NCBI GenBank assembly: GCA_030765045.1
Contig: CM060969.1
Coordinates: forward strand, 55,479,716 to 55,543,715
Length of the DNA stretch: 64,000 bases
Reading direction: 5' to 3'
DNA from: Tenodera sinensis
Taxonomy: Eukaryota; Arthropoda; Insecta; Mantodea; Mantidae
In this document: positions 55,530-64,000 of the stretch, one piece after another
Numbering within the stretch: the stretch's first letter is position 1
How the letters are laid out: each line of letters starts with the position of its first letter
Translations under genes and position numbers: made by a program
The notes under the pieces: generated by a model
Seen by the model: only the letters and a program-made list of their open reading frames with translations
The model's database searches: none
What the model was told of the DNA's origin: nothing

Positions 55530-56345
55530 ACTTTTTCTACTACGTATAGCAAGCAGAGGAATTATTGTATCCCACCCCAAAATTCGATGTCTAGATTTGA
55601 CCTGAAATATGTTTTGAGACTTCGTGAATAAAAAAAAAGAGTTTTTAAAAAAGGTATGTGTGTACGTGTGCGTGCTTGTGTACAGCGTAACACGAAAGCG
55701 AAAAGTCAGTTAAAAACCAAGATTGGTATTTAAGTTTAACATCTTTTAAGGATGCGACACGAAGATTTTGAAGAAAATTGCTCCACCCTACACTATACTT
55801 TACATGGAACATTTTTCGAAAACGATGATTTTCTCGGAAATGGCTATAACGAATTTGATTAAAATGCCATATGTTTAAAATATTTTGCTAAATGAAATGC
55901 ATATATAGAATGTTCTGGCTATATGCCATGTGGTCCTATTTAAGCTGGTTGATTTCTGCATAACTGGTAAATCATAAGAGGTAGATCAAATCTTACTATA
56001 CAAAAATGTGTATGTTGTTAAAAGACACAATTTATGTCCAAGCAAATTTTTCGTAGAGTGAACCATTTCGGATATATTCCTTGTTATTTGTGCGAGTTTT
56101 GGAAAACAAACTTTCGTCAAATGAAGCATCGTTATTATTTTGTTTTATTTTAGTTGTGCAAAGAGAACGGAATCTCAAAGCTTTAGATCTTTCACTCAGG
56201 TCCTACTGTATTCCCAAATCCCACTTGCACCTAGTAAGAAATAATAAGATAATTTGCGCAAATGTTTATCTCAACTAACACGAAGAAAGAGGAATAAGAG
56301 TTTGTAAGAATGGTTAGTACAAGAGTAGAGAAAGTAATGTGAGTG
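55530..56345 (+). repeat. Family A repeat, full length
   Basis: Starts TTTTTACTTTTTCTACTACG and ends AAGAGTAGAGAAAGTAATGT GAGTGCAACACAT (read in pieces). The microsatellite site is short here (GTGTGTACGTGTGCGTGC). It is followed within about 20 bases by the next A copy in the same direction. Confidence 0.8.
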
Positions 56346-56367
56346 CAACACATATTTTATCTTTCTC

Positions 56368-57145
56368 TGCCACGTATGTAATAGGTAGAAAAGATACTGG
56401 ATTCAAACCAGGAACTGCATACGGAAATACACGTTTTGAGACACTCTAAATTAGAAAGGTCTGGTGTGTTGCACTCACATGACTTTCTCTACTTTTATAC
56501 TAAAAACGAATATCATTCAAGAATGTGACACGAGAACTTTGAAGAAAATTTCTCTATCCTGAACTATCCTTCAGGTGGAAAATGTTTCAAAAATGTCTAT
56601 TTTCTCAAAAAAGGCTACCGATTTTTAATAAAATGCCATATGCTTAAAATGTTCATATGGTAAATGAAGTTTACAGTTTTTATTTTCTGGCAATGGCCAT
56701 GTAATTCTGTTTACTCTTGATGCCTCTTGCATAACTGGTTAATCGCAAGAGATGGACAAAATCTTATCACATAAAACACGTAGGTCTCATTAAAACACAC
56801 AATTTACCTATAATGCAATTCTTTGTGGAGTGAACTATTTCGGAGGTTTTCCTTGTTATTTGTGTGAATTTTCCAATACCTATACTTTACTCGAATAGGA
56901 GGTTGTTATTCCTTTATCTCTTGGCCATGCGAAGAAATTGTAATTTCAAAGTCATGGCATAGTGACTAGGTTAAAACACTTGACTATCAGTTAATGCCTA
57001 CTGTATTCCGATATTCCCCTTACGTGTACAAGGAAATTAGCAATAAAATAATTTCTGTAAATGTTTATCTCAATTAAAATTAAGTAGATAAAAGAATAAG
57101 CACTTGTATGAATAGTTTGTGCAAGAGTAGAGCAGGTAATACATC
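56368..57145 (+). repeat. Family A repeat with inverted A end inside
   Basis: Starts TATCTTTCTCTGCCACGTAT and ends GTGCAAGAGTAGAGCAGG. At 56,461-56,502 the microsatellite site is replaced by GTGTTGCACTCACATGACTT TCTCTACTTTTATAC (read in pieces), which is the inverse right end of family A itself. The rest follows the A order. Confidence 0.75.
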
Positions 57146-57705
57146 AGATTTTTGTGACTAGAGGTATGGTTTCGTATTTATGAAAATTCTTTGATAAATG
57201 AGTAGTTTGTTGCTGGTAAGAAACCAAGGATGAAGAGAGCACAACATGTACACCTAATTATTCAGTTCAATGTGAATTATGTAACTAGATTTTCCGCTCC
57301 AGATGACTTGTCTATTGTCACTGCTGAAGCTAGAGGCGGCGTGCTCCACATCAGACACGAGGTGATAACGTGCAGAAGATCGATAGGTCCACGTGCAGCC
57401 TCGGGTCGTTCCCATTCAAAGTGGCAGGCACCAGCCAATTACTGCACCGGATTGTTTTATGACGCCTAACTGGGGAACGGCGGCCGGGTCATAATGGCAA
57501 ATTATGGTAACGGTGGGAGTACCACCATGGCATTCCATTCTCTGAAAATTGCATTGGGTTCCCTTCTCAGCACTTACAGGATTAAATATCTTGTGAAACA
57601 TCGCTTCATTAGAGTCAGAAGAATTGCTATATCTAAGGTCAGGGGCCGGTCATGATTCTCCCGACACTACTGGTTATAACCCAAGAGGGCGGGAAAGAAC
57701 TATTA
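57146..57705. other. Unassigned intergenic DNA
   Basis: A 79-codon forward ORF at 57,230-57,469 lacks a recognised motif. The 57,330-57,660 stretch is GC-richer than average but I cannot assign it. Confidence 0.3.
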
Positions 57706-57707
57706 GG

Positions 57708-58406
57708 TCTTCAGATTTACTCTAGGGATGCACGAGCGTTTATTTTGCGTGGGCTTTACGCACGTAATATGCGCGCAGCTTAGCTTCACTAGGTATCTAA
57801 TGGAACAGCACACATGCTGAGCGCGTAATCAAGGTCATGGAAGGAAAGCGCACGTGAACGCGCGTGTTAGCGGGGAGCAGAATTGAAATGCATAATCTAC
57901 AAACTGCGTGCACACTTATTTCACTAGCGTAACAAAGGAGAAAGTGGAACATTTTCACATTCATCGCGTTTAGTTTACGTTCTGCTTCTGCAACGCCTCT
58001 GCAATTGCAAAGATGGATACTGAGTGATTAACAAGCGAGGTTGAAACTCGTCGTATATTATGAGATACCGCTTGTGATGTATACAAGGTCAAGTGTCCCT
58101 TCATATTTGAAAGAAATTCATCAAATGAAGCTGACATTCGCAAATAAATCAAACATTTATCACTATCTTCACGGCGTTGAGAATACAGTACCGTAGAAAT
58201 GCCTCTCACTGTTAATGGCTGTACCCACAATGTTCATTTTTTCCTTGTCTTTAATACGAGGTAGCCAAGACTAACTACAGCAGTAACTTCATCAGCTACC
58301 ATCTTGGAGGACAGAAAAGACGATAGAACACGAGTGTCTCAGCCGTGTTGTTTAGATCTCAAACGCACGCAAAGATTACGCTCGTGTCCCCCAGTGTGAT
58401 TTGGCC
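57708..58406 (-). mobile_element. Internally deleted PIF/Harbinger-type element
   Basis: The right end read inward is GGCCAAATCACACTGGGGG ACACGAGCG. The left end near 57,708 reads GATTTACTCTAGGGATGCACGAGCG in pieces, and both continue into TTTGCGTG, so inverted ends are likely. The reverse ORF 58,230-57,970 starts MWVQPLTVRGISTVLYSQ and continues with YLRMSASFDEFL, matching the WV.p....R...G.y..L......YFRMs...FdeLL N-terminus of Harbinger transposases. The catalytic DDE domain is missing. Confidence 0.65.
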
Positions 58407-58506
58407 TTTACCGCCAGGCAGTTTAAGTAATATCATTATCCGCGTCAAATTGTCTGTATACTACAACATAGCCACATCGTGAGCTTGGGGGTGCAAGAGA
58501 TAGATA

Positions 58507-59735
58507 TACAGTCACAGAAATAAGTGTCCATCCAGTGCTGCAGTTTAAATTGATTACTGATATTTCCATATTAAATAAAACGTTATGATTTTGACTAGAA
58601 GGCTACACCACTAAATGGACAGTATAATGGTAAATAGCCTCGAGTATTAAATAAACATGCTTCAAGAAAATTACTAATATTCCAATTCTGGTGCTATTTA
58701 ACAAGGAAAAAAGTATTCATACGCCATAGAAGCGTAAACATAGGAACCACCAATGAACCGCTTGTAGCAAGGAACGTTATCAGGGGCAAACTGCACCTCT
58801 TTCGTGTCGGTTCTGTTACGTGGTGAATGACGTACAACAGAAAAATGAGCCACAAAATTAAGTAGGTAAACTACTGTAGTGGAAAGGCAAATAGTTATCT
58901 CCGAATTTCAAAAGGGAAAACAAATTGCTGATATTTGAAGACGCCAGGCAGCTGTGCAGACCATAATAAAGCGATTTAAACAAAGAAATGCTGTCATAAT
59001 GGTAAAATAAGAATTGACCACAGAAACTAATGCAAAGAGGGAAAAGATATATTTATTTTAAGGATGGTCCAAGAAGATGCTAAATTGACAGCTTCTGTAG
59101 GCTGCACATGTTAATGATCAGTGCGGGATGGAAATCGCACCATGCTCTGTGTGCTACATTCTTAGTACAGTAATTATGGAGCTATGGCACCTACAAGAAA
59201 ACTACACATCAGTAAAACAATAATTGAGAATTGCATTTGTTCGAAGCATACATATGTGCAAAGACAAGTTTCTGTGATAGAGTATTGTTCAGAGATGAAA
59301 GCATATTTAATATATTTGTAAATTACAGCAGAATTATGGCGTGGAGAAAAACAATTACTGAGCTTGAACCCAAACCATTCAAGCCATAGTGAAGCACGCT
59401 GGTGGAGGAATTGTGGTATGAGGATATATGACTACATTTGGTGTTGGGCAACATGTTTTTGTTGTAGGTGATATGGATAGATTTCAGTAGTTCAATACCC
59501 TAAAGCAAACTCTGCAAAAAAGTGTTGATATATTGTGGTTAGGCCCAGATTACTGCCATCAATAAGACAATGATCCCAAGCATACTGCGGAAATCATCAT
59601 TCATCATTATAATTACTATTATTATTAATTGTGGTTGTACTATACTCCATGTTCTTAAGTTTCCAACACAGAGCATAAACCTTAATCCAATTGGACATCT
59701 CTGTAGTACTACTTGGCAAAGTGACGAGGCGTATT
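58507..59735 (+). pseudogene. Decayed Tc1-type transposon
   Basis: TACAGTCACAGAAATAAGTG at 58,507 resembles a Tc1 terminal repeat (TACAGTC...AAGT). Forward frames read VSEFQKGKQIADI (HTH) near 58,905, TELEPKPFKP near 59,360, KHAGGGIVVWGYM-like near 59,395 (with a stop), DNDPKHTAEII near 59,568, and an NPIGHL block near 59,685 where NPIEHLW is expected. ATCATC/ATTATT simple sequence (59,597-59,625) is inserted between the last two. Stops are frequent, so no activity is possible. The right terminal repeat was not found. Confidence 0.75.
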
Positions 59736-60959
59736 GACCTTGGTGGTCGAGCGCTGCGATTGCTTCTTACCCTGTTTATTAGAAGAGAGAAATAAGAGTA
59801 ACTTGGCGTATAGCCAGTGATAAAACGCAAACTGACTATCTCTCGCTACTGCCGTAAACAGCTGGGCAGTTTCTCATGCCTTCCGATACGCCTTATGGCT
59901 TTGCCAAGTAGCACACTTGAAAAACTGATCAGAAAACATGAAATACAAAGTAAGATGGCTCTGAAACAATATTTACAACAAGAATAGTAAAATATTACAA
60001 CAGTCTCCGAGGCTGCTTAACTGAGGTGATACATACAGAAGGAATGCTTGTAAAGTGTTACAATTATTGTTATATTTATGTAAATTGTCATTTTATTTCC
60101 ATGTACGAATACTTTTTCCCCTATTGCGCGAAGCCAGCTGGTACAAAGTTTTTATTTAATTTTTGCAGAAGACTAGTTCAGTTAATCCGTTTCTACATAC
60201 TGAATCGAGAGGAAACCCCATACTATTACATTACCAAATAACAAATAACTGTTTTGATCTTTAGTCCTAACAAACAAAGTCATTCTACATAAGCAACGCT
60301 GTATGAACACTTTTTTCCACGACTATGTAGTAAGCAAATGCGGAGCGTAAGAATAGCGTTTTACTATGCGTTTAACCGAGAGGTAGTTAGCGGAACTGTA
60401 GATAAAAACCTAAGTAAACTTTGTCTATTCAGTTAAACTAAATAGCTTTATTCGCACCTTTAATTCACCATTTTTCAACAGTCCTACGAAATAGATTTCA
60501 CGGTATGATTTTGTTTAACCCGAACCTCATCTAAATGTACTGGTCTTGTACCGCCAGAAGCTCAAAATTCATGCACTGTGCGAAAGAATTTCAACATTCC
60601 ATAAGAAATTTGCAACCGTCATTGGTTTTCCTAAATCTGAAGTCTGTTTCAATGTTCTTAGAGTGGAAGAAGTAAAACTTTTATATTTTTTCCGTAAAGA
60701 AAACCGTTTTTTTGACTGTAGGAAATTTGTCACGGTCGCAGAATTCTAAAACTATTCTACGTTTTTCAAAATCATCTAAATGCGTATTTCCTTTTGGTAT
60801 GTTAGTTTTCATTCTGACTCTTTTTTTGCCTCTAAGCAGATCCGAGAAGCCGTGGATTGAGTTATTTCACATGCAGTTCAGTCTTGGCACTTTTTAAAAT
60901 CAAGTTTCCACTTTCTTCGTCACCTGATTTCCTTTTAATAAACTTAGGCTCTATAAACA
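59736..60959. other. Unassigned intergenic DNA
   Basis: More than 1.2 kb of AT-rich DNA with ORFs below 80 codons and no recognisable motif. Part of it may be the body of the hAT-like element whose end is at 61,040. Confidence 0.35.
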
Positions 60960-60971
60960 GCTTGTTCGGGC

Positions 60972-61004
<33 letters not shown>

Positions 61005-61040
61005 TCGAACCCGAGAATGTTGGCCCGTGTAGGACCTCTA
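60960..61040 (-). mobile_element. End of a second hAT-like element
   Basis: Read on the reverse strand: TAGAGGTCCTACACGGGCCAAC (read in pieces) matches the left end of the 44.3 kb element (TAGAGGCCTGCACGGGCCAAC). It continues into GAGCCC repeated five times (plus-strand GGGCTC run, 60,974-61,006). The opposite end was not identified at lower coordinates, so the copy is partial or strongly diverged. Confidence 0.65.
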
Positions 61041-64000
61041 ATGCACAGCCCACCATTGGGAGGGAAATCTGGAACCATCTAGTGTGCGTGTATGGAGTGC
61101 CTGTTTGTACAGATGCCCTAAAACGCAACACGACGAAAAAAATAAGACAGGTACTTTATTTAAATAAATATGGGTTGCCAAATTTGACAAAGTAAAGAAA
61201 AACACTAAATAACAATATTAATAGCCATTAGACAGAACTTTGAGTTTCAGTTTAACAATTTGTGGGCAGGACATGTTGACAGTGTTAATAATATTATAGT
61301 TTAATGCAATCCAAACTTTTAAATACAGATCATAAAACAAACATACCTTGTTTGCACTTTTAAGGTGCATACAATTGGGATCTAAGAATTTTTACAGAGA
61401 CACGTGTCATTAACAATTTTCCCTATTAATTCTTTCCAAAAGTTCACAAAAAGGCCTCCGGCACCAATCATGAGACCAATAATTTGATGTAATCCAGCTG
61501 ATATTTATTTTTATAAAAGGGTATGGTAGGCGCGCAGATTGTTTTTCGAGAGGATTTGATGTCTTTCTGTACGGCTTACTCCATCTGCAAGGCGTTGTTT
61601 TCGTCTGGCTATACAGTATTTTCCGGTGTTTCGGACCAGAAAGGATGTTAACGAAACTGTTCAGAAATTTTGAAAACTCATGTACGAGTGTGTTGAATTC
61701 AGAATTACTTTCCATTGCCAGTAGAGAGAACTTGTTCCTCCGTTCATGTAATGCTGATTTGAAATTACCTTCTTCACTTCCTCATGATGCTCATTAGAAA
61801 TAGTGCCCGTTTCAGATGCTACTGATTGAGACCCAGATGTTCGGTTGAAAGCTGTGCACGCTGTAAATGTGAATGCGAGCGACTAATCTGAATTTTCACA
61901 CCCCTTTCTCCTATTAGTGTGGGCACTGCATTATATTCGAATTTAAATCAGTATTAATTTTTACAGTTTTCTATTTTGGGTTTTTGCATTGGCTTATGTT
62001 CAACAATGAAGACTTCTAACCTTTACTCGTGCATTTGTGAAATCTGTAGCGATTTACAGCGTTTCGGGTGAAATAACATGAGTAATTACTGAATTAAGTA
62101 TATTTGTGTATTATGTATACCTGCAGATAATGCGTAATATGCCTTATTTTGGTATAAATAGTAAAAACAGAGGAGCTTCTACATATTTATCTTATGTACA
62201 GTCATGGCCTGCACTACTAGTAAATATGAAAAATGATCAAAACATTCAGCACTGTATTACATGAAACTTTATGTACTCTGGTCGGAACAACTATCATCAA
62301 ACTAACAGAAATAACCAACTACCACAACATTATAAATAAAACAGCAGGACATGCAAACAGCAGCCCAACTTGACATCCCAATGAACTATATAAGTGGGCC
62401 ACATCCTACAGATAACAATGTAACAAACACCCATGCAGTTTAAATAGCAGCGCAACTCAAACAGAAGTAGGCTCTAGCGCTGCTATCATCTAGCATGACC
62501 AACCAATACAGAAATATCACTATAAATTACAGAATAGGTTCTCAAACAACCAAACGGAAAAGATTTGATACTGAAGACCTTTAAAATTCTAAATTCCAAA
62601 GAATAGAAGGTGCATTTTGCATGTGTTAAAGCGCCCATAAGAATTCAAGGACATGGGCCTGTAGACACACAATCTAAAGAACTAGCAAACAACCCAGCTA
62701 CAGTAATAGTGTACGATCTAATGCCCAGTAGCACAATAACAACTGAACTGGGAGGAGAAAGCATGAGACGGTAGGAAAACGAGTGAAAAATCACACACAA
62801 TAGTGCAGTTACAAAGACCTATTTTCCTAGCGACAAAATTATCTCCAACACTTAGTTTTACGGCTGTAACATTGTTACAGAAAGAAAACTTACACAGTGG
62901 ACATTGTCCTATGGCAGTGCGAGGTATTAAAAAGTGATGAACTATTTTAAAAAAAACAGTGGTGCAGAACGTTGAGAAGTAGCCTGTTAACAATCAAGAA
63001 TAGTGGAAAAACATGAAACTATTTGAAAAATATGTAAATAATACATACTTTCAACGTTGTAAACAACTGCCAGTACATAATCGTACGAAACGATTGTACA
63101 GTAATGTAGATAACTATAATTATGTAGAACACATCCATGTAGTATTACATGGAAAACATGCCGAAATAAATTTGTATTAAGAAAACATCAGTGTGTATTA
63201 GAGACAATATTAATGCAGCATAATAAAGTTATCCCTTCTGTTAACTTGCATTTCTCTGGAAGCAAGAAGAACAGCACGATTGAATGCAATTGTTACAATT
63301 AACGCAATTAACACAAAAATTAACTAATTGTTGGTTATTTTACAGTATGAACAGAAACATAAGCGTGATTTGAAGCAAGATTTTTGGTTCTTCCAACAGA
63401 GAACAGTAAGACTTCACTAGAACAGTTAACTCTTGAAAGAAGTAGCTCATTACATTTGCAGCTAACGATATGTATGCCTTTACTAGTGCAGGAAATCCTT
63501 TATATTCTGAAAGAAGTCCGAGAAAGGTGCTTTAACAATTTGAAGAAAAATTTGGAGATGAAACAAGAGCAATCTGTTTCTTTAAATAAATAAGCAGCAG
63601 ATTCTTCTGAATGTTTTTAATTCCCATATTTCACAAAACATCGGAGCATAAACCCTTCAGGCACATTCAATATTCAATTTAGAAAATTGAAAGGTTGCAT
63701 TTCTTCCTTTGTGCAGCATTTTCCTCTAGAGACGAATTTCTGGCAAGTCAATAACTTCAGCATAATAAAAGGATGACAATACCTCTCTAAAATTGTATAG
63801 AATGAAACCACAATCGTGAATACTCATTCCACGTTATAATTAAAATAATTGGAATCAGTGTAGTCTCAGGCTTTTACTCATAATGAAAAGTAGTCGAACG
63901 CCTGGCCATGCCTATGCCTCTACGAGAGTTGCACAAAACATGCCACATGTTTTCTCTCCCGTGTTTAAAGAATTTAACTAATAAAAGCTTTTTTTTCTCC
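61041..64000. other. Unassigned AT-rich tail of the window
   Basis: No convincing gene or repeat. 61,380-61,760 has a 101-codon reverse ORF, and an alternative reverse frame reads GLMIGAGGLFVNFWKEL, faintly like LINE C-termini. TACAGTCATGGCC at 62,201 resembles a Tc1 end but has no partner. TTGGTTATTTTACAG at 63,332-63,346 is splice-acceptor-like before a short open frame (YEQKHKRDLKQDFWFFQ) that stops quickly. Confidence 0.3.

Noticed and set aside
61410..61715. 101-codon reverse ORF as a LINE C-terminus
   Set aside because: Only a faint resemblance in an alternative frame; no Cys/His motif, tail or second copy.
62195..62230. TACAGTCATGGCC as a Tc1-type terminal repeat
   Set aside because: No inverted partner within 2 kb and no transposase similarity nearby.
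63330..63593. Possible exon after TTGGTTATTTTACAG
   Set aside because: The frame entered at the acceptor stops after about 25 codons, and the longer ORF is in another frame without recognisable motif.

Overview
This window looks like non-genic, repeat-packed DNA from a eukaryote, most probably an insect with a large genome. It is AT-rich and has no long open reading frame outside simple repeats. Every protein signature I recognise belongs to a transposable element: Tc1/mariner, PIF/Harbinger and hAT-type DNA transposons, non-LTR reverse transcriptases, and LTRs. There are also many tRNA-derived short repeats and long microsatellites. I cannot name the species. I see no bacterial features (operons, ribosome binding sites, CRISPR) and no convincing host protein-coding gene.

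The dominant component is one dispersed repeat, here called family A. A copy is about 0.85 kb. It starts with ACTTTCTCTACT and, about 20 bases before its outer end, carries the inverse AGTAGAGAAAGT, followed by GTGAGTGCAACACATC. I count about fifteen full, broken or diverged copies in both orientations (about 0.87-1.63, 2.46-3.35, 3.69-4.5, 7.67-10.15, 8.75-9.85, 16.34-18.21, 22.15-24.0, 25.87-26.2, 35.9-36.3, 42.6-43.1, 44.07-47.15, 50.5-50.65 and 55.5-57.15 kb). Two internal positions repeatedly carry simple sequence. One holds GT/CA/GC/GA or poly(A) in most copies. The other has grown into a ~1 kb TAA array in the 16.3 kb copy. A second module (C) is joined to A in three copies.

Layout. 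0-10 kb: A copies, a C-A composite, tRNA-derived SINEs, a mariner-type transposase tail, and a candidate heat-shock-like promoter at 6.9 kb. 10-16 kb: three non-LTR reverse transcriptase remnants and three decayed Tc1/mariner transposases. 16-18 kb: A copy with the TAA array. 19-28 kb: LINE 3' remnant, A copies, hairpin MITE, SINE, transposase fragments. 29.1-29.6 kb: solo LTR with a 4-bp target duplication. 30.8-33.6 kb: 2.76-kb minisatellite. 35.6-38.1 kb: C-A composite, two hairpin elements and a SINE. 39.4-42.6 kb: ~160-bp tandem repeats, a foldback element, a reverse transcriptase remnant and an LTR-like block. 44-47 kb: A copy split by a 2.17-kb hAT-like element. 47.4-48.5 kb: a 96-codon ORF overlapping an exactly duplicated 61-bp segment. 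51.6-54 kb: a gypsy-type LTR with primer-binding-like site, then a second LTR split by a LINE. 54.7-59.7 kb: LINE tail, two head-to-tail A copies, a deleted PIF/Harbinger element and a dead Tc1. 61-64 kb: hAT end, then unassigned AT-rich DNA.

The parts do not form a pathway. The window is best read as layers of nested insertions whose order can partly be reconstructed. Boundaries and family names come from reading alone, without alignment or database search, and most boundaries are good to about 10-30 bases.
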